The position numbers were made by a program, and so were the translations under genes. Shown in pieces: positions 44,421 through 55,372 of a DNA stretch of 64,000 nt. This DNA is from Trifolium pratense (taxonomy: Eukaryota; Streptophyta; Magnoliopsida; Fabales; Fabaceae). The notes under the pieces are model-generated. The model was given only the letters and a program-made list of their open reading frames with translations. It made no database searches and was not told the origin of the DNA. The first letter of the stretch is position 1. Every line of letters begins with the position of its first letter. The stretch lies in contig NC_060059.1 in the NCBI RefSeq assembly GCF_020283565.1, positions 41,966,338 through 42,030,337 on the forward strand. Direction: 5' to 3'.

Positions 44421-46072
44421 CTAGTGTCGTTTGACTAGAGAAATGATCAAAGTTATTAATTTTGCCCTAGCATTAGACAAATGGTGGTCCACAAGTTGAG
44501 CATACCTTCTAAACAAGTCGTCCATTATAGGACTCCCAAAATGATATTCAAGTATGGACTCAACCACAGCCCTCATGGCCCTTGCAAAACCTTCTCCTCT
44601 AATTTCCAATTCCATCCCTTCATCCCAATCAATTTCATAAGTTTTATGGGAATTCACCATGAATGACCCTTCTTTTTCAATCACCATTTTCAATTCTTCA
44701 TAACAACATGCATAGTAAGGTGCGTTAAAAGAATCCACTTTTTCTTCTTCAACAATACCCTATGTACCAAAAGTAAATAAATAGGAGCAAGTTTAGAGTT
44801 TTAAAAGTATATACCATATTTTGTAAAAAAAAAAAAAAGTATATACCATATTGTTTCAAAAAAAAGAAAGTGTGTATATATATATATATACCATAGTTTT
44901 GTCAAATAAAAGTATATATATATACCATAGTATAAATTATTTTTACACTGATATAAACCTCTTAAAAATAGTCTAAAGATAAATCTTTACCATTTTTCAT
45001 AAAAAAAAAATGAACTTTATACCAATATAAAGTGGAGAACAAAAAAAATATTTTGTTGAAATTATTAAATATAGTACAGTTTACCGTTAGACCGAGTCCA
45101 TATTACCCGACTTCTTCGATGAGATCTTTATTATATAAAAAAAAATTAATTTGTATGCACCGACATTTAAAGATATTTTACACTGTCAAACAATCATAAC
45201 CGTAAATAAAAAAAAAATGCTAAGATTCATTTTAAAATTCATTTTTAGTAGAATTCATATATTAGACACACTCATATTTTATTATTATAACATTTAGTTT
45301 TTACTAAAAATTGTAAGGTTCGCATTCTTTTTTTTAGAGGTTTATTAAAGATTCATTTGATCTGCAAACTGTAAGTACTGGACAGAACAATATAAAACAG
45401 TACAAGACAAATCAACTGCACCATAGATGTCATTTAAAGTATACATATGTACCTCTGAAACCATAGTCATAAGGGCTTGTGCTAAAAGTTCCCATTGATA
45501 GAAACCATTGACCGATGTTGGGTCCCTGGATTCTCTACCCATTAAAGAAAGGACCATGTGTCCCTCATGTGCCATCTCTTGAGAACGTGACTCAAGAAAA
45601 TATGAAAAGTCATTTTGAAATTCTTGTGAATAAGCTTCTAGCACACAATTGGGAGTGTTGTGTGATATGTAGAGTTTTCCCTTATTTAATCTTCTCCTAC
45701 TTTCGTCCTCCAAACCACTAGGAACCTATAGAAAAGAGGACCAAAAACTCAATTTTAGAAATAAAGAACTAAAACTTTAATTTAGATAAAATTAAGGATT
45801 AAAAATGCATTTAAGCTTTTGAGTAAGCGCAATAGAAAGCATACCCGAGAAAGCCAATGTAAGCTTGAAGAAGAGTGAAGAAAGTGTATGGATTCAGATG
45901 GGAAGAGTCTACCGTAAAAAGTACCCGGTACGGCGGCAACAAAACAAGTAGAATCAAAGTACCTAGTATTATTATTTTTAGTTTGATTATTTTTCTTTTC
46001 TTGCCTAATTTTTTGGTGAAAAGATGGCAATGAAGCAAAGGTGTTGTTGAAGTCATTAGTGAAAAGGACATT

Positions 46073-47421
46073 GATAATTCAGTTTTGAGGATTCGCGGTG
46101 CAGTGAAGTACATTCAATCTTCCGGTACTAGGTATGATAAATTCAAGGCTTGTATTGATCCACAAAAAGTAGAATATAAGGGTTTTGTCAACTTAGATGG
46201 TGACACAAGATGGAATTCTACTTATTTGATGCTTGAGGCTGCTTTGAAACATATGTCAACATTTGCAAAGTTAGAGATGCATGATCGTGCCTATGTTAGG
46301 GAGTTACAAAGTGGGAAAGGTCTCCCTTTGCTCGAGGATTGGGAATATGTGCACTCAATTCTCCCATTTTTAGCATTGTTTCACGATGCTACAGTGCGCA
46401 TCTCTGGTTCCTCCTATGCAACTAGCAATATGTACATGTTTGAGGTATTTGGGATTGGAAAGAAAATAAGGGAAATGTGTGATCATCTAGATTTGCGTAT
46501 AAGATCGATGGCTAAAAGTATGAAGATAAAGTATGATAAGTATTGGGGGGAACCCAACAGCCTAAACTCGTTGCTTTTGATTGCTCTTATATTAGATCCC
46601 AGGCACAAAATGAAGTTTATCAATTGGTATGCTGAGCATTTCTTTGGTAGCGATGAGGCAAAAAGTTTCAAAGAAAATGTAAATTCAAGTTTGAATTCAC
46701 TTTTCAACGAGTATAATGGCCAGGTGGGAGAGTCTCATGCTAGCTCACAAGAATACCGACCAAATGAAGGTGGTAAAGCTGATCCGTATGGCTTTAAGCC
46801 ATTCTACAAGTCAAGTGGACGCAACAAAGCTGATTCTGAAGTAACAAAGTACTTGGATGAAATATTAGAGGAAGAAGGGGATTTAGATGTCCTAATTTGG
46901 TGGAAGGATAATTGTACTCGATATCCAGTCCTTGCAAGAATTGCAAGAGAAGTGTTGGCTATACCAGTCTCTACGGTTGCCTCTGAATCTGCCTTTAGTA
47001 CCGGAGGGAGAGTGCTTGATGCATATAGGAGTTCACTGTCAGCAATAACAGTGGAAGCATTGATTTGCACACAAGATTGGGTTAAAAAAAAAGATCATGG
47101 CATTGAGACATCATCTTTGGTTTCATATGATGATCTTAACACTCTACAGCAACTTGAGCAAGGTAAGATTAAAAGATTGGGCTGCTTTGTTTGGTTTTTT
47201 AACTTTGGTTTAGTTACTTTGTTTGACTGTTTCTTCATTTTAGTTTGTCAATTAGTTTTCTCTAGTTTGTAATTTTTCTTCACTTCTTGCTGCGTGGTGG
47301 TGTTGTCTGAGTTAATTCTTAGCTTGCGAAGTTAGTAATAATGAATTCCTTTTTGTGTTTTGCAGATTTTTTATCAAATCTTGGTAGTTCTTCGGCTTCT
47401 ACGAGGCTCGATGACGATTGA
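46073..47421 (+). pseudogene. hAT transposase, C-terminal half (RICESLEEPER-like)
   Basis: The open frame starts directly at the break, in phase from GAT at 46073; there is no real start codon. It runs to a GT donor at 47165, then resumes at about 47365 and ends with SSSASTRLDDD and a stop near 47421. LLLIALILDPRHKMKFINW (about residues 173-191 of the fragment) is typical of plant hAT transposases. YPVLARIAREVLAIPVSTVASESAFSTGGRV (about 285-315) is the hATC dimerisation region. The BED zinc finger and the first catalytic part are absent, so the fragment cannot transpose. The frame itself is intact, which again suggests a young insertion. Confidence 0.87.
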
Positions 47422-48300
47422 AGGTAATTATGTCCCAATATTAGTAATTTTTAGGCTATAATGATGGAGTTGAATGAGTATGATGAGTTGAATTAGGCAG
47501 TTATAATTATTGTGACAGATTAGTTTGCATAGATATTGTCTAGTGAGTTTCATTGTAATAATGCTGCCTATGTCCTTCTGCATAATTGAACTGGTGTAGT
47601 CAGTAGTGTACTTAGCTATTATCTTGTGAGCTTCATGGTATTGGTGTTTTGCTGTGAAGCTATTTGTTTTGGAATTAGTGTTTAATTAGATGATGCAAAT
47701 GCTGTGAAGCTATTGTCTTGTGAGCTTCATGGTAATTAGATGTACAATAGTGATTTGTATAAAATTAGTGCTTAATTATATTGTGACTTGACTGCCATCA
47801 GGTGCTTGGGTTGGAAGTATGAAAGAGCCTATGAAGAAACTGAGAAATGCAAAGAAGGATATTAAATTGCTTGGATTTCATTATTGTTTGATATAACATG
47901 TGTAATGACTAATGAGTTACAACTTAGGTATTTGAGAGTTTGAGCTCTTTGTGGTTGGATCTCATTATTATTTGATTTGATATTAGAACATGCAGAGTTT
48001 GTTCTCAGTTGAATTGTACTGGCATTTGTATTTGGAAGTGATGAAATTGTGAACAAGTACTTCTTCTTTGTTAAATTTCACATCATTCTTCTTACTTCTT
48101 CTTTAGCTGTTTTGCCTCATTGCCTTTTCTCTTGCTTTTCTTGCACTACTACTTTCTCTTTCTTTTGCAACTTTCCAACACTCTCTCTGCTCTGTTATGC
48201 CTTGTGTGAGAAACAACTAAACAAATGGGAGAGAAAGTAATATATATGCGACCCACACACTAATTCATGACAACGCCTATGAAGAAGTATAAACTTTTTT
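47422..48300 (+). other. 3' region of the hAT element
   Basis: Non-coding tail of the transposon between the transposase stop and the subterminal repeats. GCTGTGAAGCTATT and TTGTGAGCTTCATGGTA recur at 47620-47740. Confidence 0.5.
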
Positions 48301-48309
48301 CTTAAAAAA

Positions 48310-48510
48310 ATCAGTTTTAAAATTAATTTGAGTAAAAAAAAAAAGGTTTTAAAATTGGTTTGAGTAAAAAAACCGGTTTAAAATTGGTTTGAGTAAAAAA
48401 AACCGGTTTAAAATTGGTTCAAGTGAATAATCCGATTTTTATTACAAACCGGTTATGAATTGGTTTCAAACTGGTTATGAACCATATCCAAATTGGTTTT
48501 ATAAAATAAC
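48310..48510 (+). repeat. Subterminal repeats of the hAT element
   Basis: TTTAAAATTGGTTTGAGTAAAAAAACCGG-type units are repeated about four times, then worn variants with AAACCGGTTATGAA. Such clustered motifs are typical transposase-binding regions; that role is inferred. Confidence 0.7.
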
Positions 48511-49647
48511 CGGTTTGTCATGAAATGGTTTTGGATCTAAACCAAAACCAAAAATTAGGTGTGGTGTGGTGTGGTTTTCAAACCATGCACACCCCTAGTT
48601 CTTTTGGTGTTGGTCGATCCAACATGTTTGAGGTTGCATTTATAGCTTCAACTATTTCTAAAATTACCCTTAACGCATTAGGTCCTGATGAGCAACCTAA
48701 GTCAGCAATTCCCATTTTCATTATTGGCCAACTTTTTGAGCATATAATTTCCATAATAGCTTTCTCTGTTGCTTGTTTTGTCAATGATATTATCTTCCTC
48801 TACAAAAAAATTATTTACCCAAAAAAATATGTAATATTTTCATTAATTGTATGCGTTTTTTTTATAATAATGATGGTCTAAGTTCGAATAAAGAGATTAA
48901 GCAGATATAACTTTGGATCGTAATATGTAACAAAAAAAAACTTTGGATAGTAATAATTCTCATAACATCAACTACAAAAATATGTCTAATCCGGTAATGA
49001 TCCAAATTAAAAAACGCCCTAGCTAATACATATATGCGCACTGATTGACCTCCGAATAAAAATGAACCACAATTATTTTCCAATTTAATTTCAACAATCG
49101 ACGAATATTCTGCCCCAAAACTTGCGCCAAAATACTTTTAGACAAAACATGTCTTGATTAGCTAAGTAACCACAAATGATCAGTCAACATTTAACTCAAT
49201 TTTGCATCAAATCTAGCCTTTTAGTGTACTTCAATCCTTCAACAACTTAGTTAAATAAGCACTAAAGATACCTATCTAGCAATTTAGTAAAACCACCAAT
49301 TCGTTGTCCCCCACTCTTCTAATTGAGAAGAGTATATTCGTTGACATGTGTATTTCAACCATTTTGATTTTGTCACATTATTTGTATATATTTTATTGAT
49401 TTTTTATGTTGTGGGTTTGTGTCACATTATGCTCATAGGGAATGCTTTGTGTAAAGGATCATAATCTTTGTCTTTTCTTGAGTGCTTTCAAGTCTACTGT
49501 TCTGTTATTCGTATCACACGTACGCACTTGAACAACTTTTTTCGAGAGCAATTGAATTGATTTGGTTCTAACAAATTACATTGTCAATTTTTTTTAATCT
49601 ATTAGAAAAAAGTCGAAGAAGTATGAACTTGTATTTAACTAAAAATA

Positions 49648-49650
<3 letters not shown>

Positions 49651-49715
<65 letters not shown>
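49651..49715. repeat. AT dinucleotide microsatellite in intron 1 of copy 4
   Basis: More than 30 uninterrupted TA units, about 50 bp from exon 1. Confidence 0.95.
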
Positions 49716-49716
<1 letters not shown>

Positions 49717-49838
49717 TGACGGTTACAACAATCTAGTTATTATATGTACTAATCAATATATACCTGGACTGAGGAGTTCATGGCATAGCTAGTTTCACCA
49801 GCTCCTTTGTTCATGTGAAGAGTTTCCACAGTTTCCAT

Positions 49839-49925
49839 TTCTTTCAATTATAGGACACTAAATCTTAAGCAAATGAATATGTACATACATGACTAGATAG
49901 AGGAGTATAAATAGAACATGGAAAA
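49839..49925 (-). promoter_or_regulatory. Leader and TATA region of copy 4
   Basis: AGTATAAATAGAAC at about 49904-49917 (plus strand) matches the TATA region of copies 2 and 3 and lies about 70 bases from the ATG. The farther promoter blocks seen upstream of copy 3 are missing; the match ends where a MITE-like end (GGAAAATGCTAACCGGTGC) begins. Confidence 0.45.
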
Positions 49926-50329
49926 TGCTAACCGGTGCTCCGGGATACTGGTTAAGATAACTAAAGATAATAATATTATTTTAAAATTTATGAAGTTAAC
50001 GTGTTAAAAGTTTAAATTTTTGTTTTTTCAATGCAATTTTTTTCTTTTCTTTTTGTTTTTAGTTCTTTAATATGACTCATAAAACATTTATGTGTCTATA
50101 CCATGCAAAGCGTGTATCATCTCATGAACACAGATGAAACATATGGCAGTGATTTGTCCTAGGATCACATTCCCAGAAATAGAAATTAGTTGGCTACAAC
50201 TCATCACATTAAAATTGGGTCAGGTTCTTTACCAAAAAAAAAAAAAAAAAAAAATTGGGTCAGGTTACTCATACAATGTGCATCTCTTAAATATACAGTG
50301 GTCCATCAAAATGACACTTATAATATTAA

Positions 50330-51082
50330 AATGTGACTATTTATCACATGGTTCACAGGTGGTCCATCGTGGATAAGTGATCTACTGAATATGAATTTTA
50401 CAAAATTTGTTATTGGATTGAAAGTTTATATCGTATAGATCATCTATAAATTTTTTAAATTTTTTTGAAAATCATTTGATATGTTATTGATGTTAAATAT
50501 GCTTGGATCTCAACCCCAAAAGCTAGCTCAAAGGGTGAGGTTGTCCTCACATATTTATACACTTCACATCCCGGGAACCTAAGCAATGTGGGACTTCAAA
50601 CAATCTCAAACAACACAATAACACATTCAACACCCACCCTCACGCCTAGCGTGGTCCTGGGTCAAATGCCCACATTGCAGTCCTTAACCCGGCTCTGATA
50701 CCATGTTAAATATGCTTGGATCTCAACCCCAAAAGCTAGCTCAAAGGGTGAGGTTGTCCTCACATATTTATACACTTCACATCCCGGGAACCTAAGCAAT
50801 GTGGGACTTCAAACAATCTCAAACAACACAATAACACATTCAACAATTGAGACCCATCAAGATTTACATTATTTACGTTATTTAATAAACCGTTAATCTT
50901 GATGTGTCTCAATAACATATCAAATGGTTTTTAATTTTTCTAAATTTTTCTATGGATAATCTATATGATCTAAACTTTCAATCAAACGGTGGATTTTGTA
51001 AAATTCGTATTCGTTATAATGTTATTCGTGATCGGTCCACCATGAACTACTTGATGAAGTGGTTCATATTAGAATTTACCTA
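50330..51082. mobile_element. Foldback element interrupted by a TRIM
   Basis: The left part (50350-50490) is the imperfect reverse complement of 50915-51060: CATTTGATATGTTATTGA, ATTGAAAGTTTA and AATTTTACAAAAT recur inverted. Its centre, apart from the TRIM, is a TTGAGAC(A/C)CATCAAGATT hairpin. The right end TTAGAATTTACC resembles 39680. Confidence 0.7.
50491..50845 (-). mobile_element. Complete TRIM retrotransposon with identical LTRs
   Basis: LTRs 50491-50632 and 50704-50845 (142 bp each, TGTTAAATATG to ACATTCAACA) show no difference. The target duplication ATTGA lies at 50486-50490 and 50846-50850. On the minus strand the primer site TGGTATCAGAGCCGG follows the right LTR (50689-50703), and a purine tract GCGTGAGGGTGGG precedes the left one (50633-50645). 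The interior is 71 bp with no coding sequence. A TATA-like TATAAATATG lies in the LTR on the minus strand. It depends on another element's proteins. Confidence 0.95.
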
Positions 51083-52290
51083 GTTATAAATTCTGGTGGC
51101 AATATAACTTCTTTCAGAGGTGTTGGGGTACTTGGTGGATGTCTTTCAAAGGTTTTGGTGTTGTGTATGGTGCAGCGACTCTTGTTTTAACTTAGGGGAT
51201 GTTGTTTCGGTTGTGGTTGATGCGACGAGATTTCTTGTTAAGTAGGATTGGTGGAGATTGTTGGTATGTGGTTATTTTGCTCTTGTTGTACATTTGTAGG
51301 GCCAGTAATTAAAAAAATATTCGTCCATGTATCATTTCAATTTACTATAATTTTTCTATCATTCTCTTCTATCTTCTTCCTCTGGACACATGTTAGTATT
51401 CTAAAAAAAAAAATCTCACTAAAGTCCAAATGCGTCTCCTTCACTATAGTAAATTAAGCGAGATATGAATTAATTAAATGCACATATGCCCTTTCACATG
51501 TATCATCATGATCTTTGGCAGCAATATCATATATTGCCATTCCAATTCTTTTAAGTAATTAATTAACTAGTATCCCACTAATAAATATAGTGGATCTTGC
51601 ATAAAAAAATAATATAATGGACAATATTTTTTAATTAATAAAATTAATTATTGCTATTTTTATAGTAAATTAAGCGAGATATAAGTTAATTAAATGCACA
51701 TGCGCCCTTTTGTCATTAATATATTATTATAAGAATATTTATGGTTATATATGGTATCTGTTATACAAATTTTGTGGATCCCTCAAGAAAAAAAAAAGTT
51801 ACTAATCAAATTTTGTGGATCCATCATGGATTGTTAGTTTGTTACAATGAGTTGTCATAAAAGTTACTATGTTGTTAGTAGTGTTACAATTGTTCAATTT
51901 CTCATTTCATAACACTTATAAATTTTGTCCCAATTCCAAAATCTCACAAAATTAGGTTTTACTACTCTTTTCTTTCAAGTTTACTCTGTACTGTAGTAAT
52001 CAGAAATTAACTTTAGAGAAGTTAAGTTTAATTAAAAGCATAATGAGAATGAATATTAGAGAGATCATTGAAGAAAAAATGTTCTTAGCACTCCTAATTA
52101 AAACATTACAGTGTTGGTGTAACACAATCAAACAACACACGATCACAGAGAAACCCAACAAAAAGGTATCATTCCTGGTCCCACCCACTTTGTTCTTGTG
52201 GTTCAAAAGCTATGTATCATTTATATTTTGGAGTGTGTTCTCAAACTGTTTGATGAAATGCTAAACTGAAATTTTTATGTGAAAACACAG
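51083..52290 (+). other. Upstream region of IPK1
   Basis: It probably holds the promoter and 5' UTR. GTAAATTAAGCGAGATAT...TTAATTAAATGCACAT occurs at 51447 and again at 51666. GTGAAAACACAG just before the ATG could be the 3' end of an intron in the 5' UTR. No promoter motif can be named with confidence. Confidence 0.4.
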
Positions 52291-55200
52291 ATGGAGTTGA
52301 CTTTAACTGAAGAAGATGCAGCTCATTGGGTTTATAGAGGTGAAGGTGCTGCTAATATTGTTCTCTCTTACACTGGTTCTTCACCTTATTATGTGAGTTC
52401 TTTCTTCTTCTTCTTTTTTTTTTTTTTTTTTGTTTCTGCTTGTAACTGAATTTTGCTTAAGTTAATGTTTATCCTAATCCTAAGCCAAACTTGTATTCTG
52501 TTGAGAGTTTATTTGAATTTGTCATTGTTTCATGTTTGGATTGTAAAATTCCTTTATTTCAGCTTATTTGAATAAAATTTGCATGTTAGCTTATTGAATA
52601 AGCATCCAAGATCTCTTTGGATTGAATTGTTTGAACTTATCTATTGGCATCAACACTTTTGACACAGTTTGGAAGAACTTATGGAAACAAATTTTGACAT
52701 GTCCATAAGAGCTTAATTTAGCTGTTGATCTAAACAATTAAAGTGTTTATCCAAATGTATCTTACTTAGATTGGGAAAGTGATGCGCATTCGTAAGTCTC
52801 CAAGGAAGGAATCAGCGTTGCAGGGAGTTAGGAATACCTTAGCTCTGACTCCACATGAACGCCTCATCTGGAAAGATGCACATGAACTTATTTCCTCTTC
52901 AGATAAAGAAATTGCTGGCCAATTATATGTTGATCATGTCATGAAGCCTTTGCTTGGTTCCAAGTATGTTGATGCTGGGGTATGTAGTGACTGTTCACTA
53001 TTCCAATTAAACTGTTTTTATTGTCATATTGGAAACACATTAACCCAAAATGGTTCTTTTTATCATCATTACATGGATGCTTACCTTTAGGATTCCAAAT
53101 CACCAACTTTTTTTATTGATATAAATGATTTTGTGAATGCCCTATTGCATGAATAGGTTTTTGTGATTATGCTCTCTGACCTATATCTATTTTGGTACTT
53201 TCTAGACTCACATTCTGGTGACCAAGGAATTCCTTGAGACAGTTGAGAAGAATGTTTTAAGTCAACGTCCTGCATCGCGAGTTGATGATTCACGGGTTGA
53301 TACACAATGTGATTTTGGTCTTCTCATGTCGGATCATTCAATCTTCCCTCACGGTATTGTGACACGTATCATTGCACTTGATTCTGCTGGTTACCATTTC
53401 TCTTTTTTCATTTGAATTAAAGATCTAAATATTAGCAGTGTATTGTGTAGCATACCTTACTTGCTCAGAAATCATCAATTGTATTTATAAATGTGTGAGA
53501 AGTTAGTATTTAAACTTGAAACTACTACACTGCTTGGATTACACTGCCTCTCATTGGTTGTAATATGAACATGCAATACTGGTGGGTGTAAATGTTTAGT
53601 CTTATATGAGAACTTCTAACAGAAAAGAGTAATAATAATATTATATTAAGCTGCATAATCTTTCATTTTGAGCGCTGTCCCCGGTAGTATTTACCTAGTA
53701 TGTAGTATTAAGCAGTTGATCTATGTCTTTTAAACACAAACTTGTCAGATAATTAAAAGTTATTTAGTAAGCTTCCTGTTTCATTTCAGGTAATCAAGAA
53801 TCTATCCCCAGCATATCAGTTGAGATAAAGGTATGGTCTCCTCCATTATGTTATTGTCCTTTGGTTTTTTTTTCCTCCTATTAAAGAATAGCATAAGTTT
53901 AGAATGAATATCTCTATTTTCTCCCATCATGTTATTGTCCTTTGGCTTGATCGTAACATTTTAACTTTCCTGTTTCTCAAAAAATAGCCTAAATGTGGAT
54001 TTCTTCCTCTTTCAACATTCATATCTGAAGGAACTGCTATCAAAAAGAGGGTTACTCGATTTGAAATGCATCAAGCTCTGAAATTGCAACGTGGAGAGGT
54101 ACATCCTCAAATTTAATTTTGGATACCGGTCTTATAGCTTCTAGCCAGCATTTTATCATTTGTCTTTTGATTGATGTATTAAGAGAATATCCGTTATTTT
54201 TTTTCTAGAGCTAAACCTGTAAGAAAATTTTCAATATGTTTGCAGATTTCACAGCAGAGTGTGTACGACCCACTTGATCTTTACTCTGGATCCAAGGAAA
54301 GAATTCATAAAGCTGTCAAAGATCTCTTTACTACTCCTCAAAACAATTTTCGCGTATTTTTGAATGGTTCTCTCATACTCGGAGGACTAGGAGGTGGTGC
54401 TAAAAGTACAGATGCATGTATTGCTAAAGTACTTGAAGATGAACTTCACTCGGTCATTCAAGCTGATGATGGCCAATGTACGGAGAACTTATTTACTCTT
54501 GTTACCGAAGCCGTGCACAAATCAGGAGTCCTTGATAAGCTCGTGGAGGTTCAGAAGCTTGATAGTATTGACGTAGAAGGAGTCATTCATGCTTATTATG
54601 ACAGTACTTCTCAACAGTGCAAGGTGTGTAGAGAACTGAGTGAAGAACAGGCAAAAAAATATACCTCTTTGCATTCTGTGTCATTAGATGAAAGCTTGCG
54701 AATCGTGAAGGACTACCTGATTGCCGCAACTGCAAAAGACTGCAGTTTGATGCTATGTTTTAGACCAAGGCAAGAGAAGGAGTCGGGATCAACCTACAAT
54801 TCTATATATCTTGAGTCAACTAAGCAAGCTTTTGATTATAAGGTAGGCAGAACTTTACAGCTATTATTATTGGTTTAAACTTTTGGTGTCTAGTGCTCCG
54901 TATGAATATGTTCAGTTAATTTTCAGTTGGGAGATATCTAGGTTTTCCTTACCAGTGTCATTTTTCCACTTGCTTGAGAAAATAGCTCTCTCTATATTTT
55001 GTGATGATTGCAATTCTTTTGTTAAAGAAAATGCAATGACAACATGGGAAAGTTCTTTGCATGCATATCATAATTTTCATAATATAGTTATGAATTTCAT
55101 TTCCTTTAAGCCATATTTTTGGTACATTATTGTCATTTTTGAAGAGTCCATTTTATTTATCTTTACCTACAAAAAATATTACAGCTATATAGCTTGTGAG

Positions 55201-55372
55201 ATTAAATGTCTTAGCTTGCTTGCAATTTGATTTGTATTAGGTTCATTTTATTGACCTCGACTTAAAGCGTTTGAGTAAAGTGGAAGATTACTATGAGTTA
55301 GATAAGAAGATAGTGAGCTGCTACAAACAAATGATCAAAACGGATAATGGAAGAAACGAAGATGCAAACTAG
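52291..55372 (+). CDS. IPK1: Inositol-pentakisphosphate 2-kinase
   Basis: Transfers phosphate from ATP to the 2-position of inositol pentakisphosphate, the last step to phytate (InsP6). Exons: 52291-52392, 52770-52979, 53206-53353, 53790-53830, 53988-54098, 54246-54842, 55241-55372; all GT/AG, 446 codons in one frame, the usual plant length of about 450. Family marks: YRGEGAANIVLSY (15-27) of the nucleotide-binding N-lobe, RNTLALTPHERLIWKD in exon 2, IKPKCGFLP (166-174), YDPLDLYSGS (211-220), and VHFIDLDLKRL (404-414), which carries the IDL(D/S)LK signature near the C-terminus. The start at 52291 gives the expected N-terminus MELTLTEEDAAHWVYRGEG. No break was seen, and introns are free of recognisable transposons. 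In plants IPK1 acts in cytosol and nucleus and influences phosphate signalling; that is family knowledge. Confidence 0.95.

Larger units (their letters stand above)
46073..48596 (+). mobile_element. 5'-truncated hAT transposon in exon 2 of copy 4
   Basis: The right end reads CATGCACACCCCTAG, the complement of a CTAGGGGTGTGCATG terminal inverted repeat of the hAT kind. The left terminal repeat and the N-terminal half of the transposase are missing. Just inside the right end lies a run of AACCGGTTT/AAAATTGGTTT repeats (48310-48510). No 8-bp duplication could be matched, in keeping with loss of the left end together with some exon. Confidence 0.82.
44421..49838 (-). pseudogene. SABATH carboxyl methyltransferase copy 4, broken by a hAT fragment
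   Basis: Exon 1 is 49764-49838 (one codon shorter than in the sisters), exon 2 begins at 48799, exon 3 is 45453-45725 and exon 4 is 44421-44759. All splice borders are kept. Exon 2 is split: its first 203 bp (48597-48799) end after the codons for PKEL, and it resumes at about 46072 with the codons for LFTNDF. About 12 bp of exon is lost and about 2.5 kb of transposon DNA lies between. The remaining exons have no other stop or frameshift that I saw, so the break looks recent. No full-length enzyme can be made; a truncated N-terminal product of about 95 residues is the most that could be read before the foreign sequence. Confidence 0.88.

Noticed and set aside
46085..47272. Open frame of 395 codons taken as a complete gene
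   Set aside because: It begins with TTG, not ATG, and the frame continues upstream to the break in the methyltransferase exon. It is the C-terminal half of a hAT transposase without its own start.
49651..49715. AT repeat as a special regulatory structure
   Set aside because: A plain dinucleotide microsatellite in an intron; such runs are common in plant DNA.
54883..55230. 115-codon frame after exon 6 of IPK1
   Set aside because: It lies in intron 6, begins past a clean GT donor, and exon 7 with the IDLDLK signature follows at 55241.
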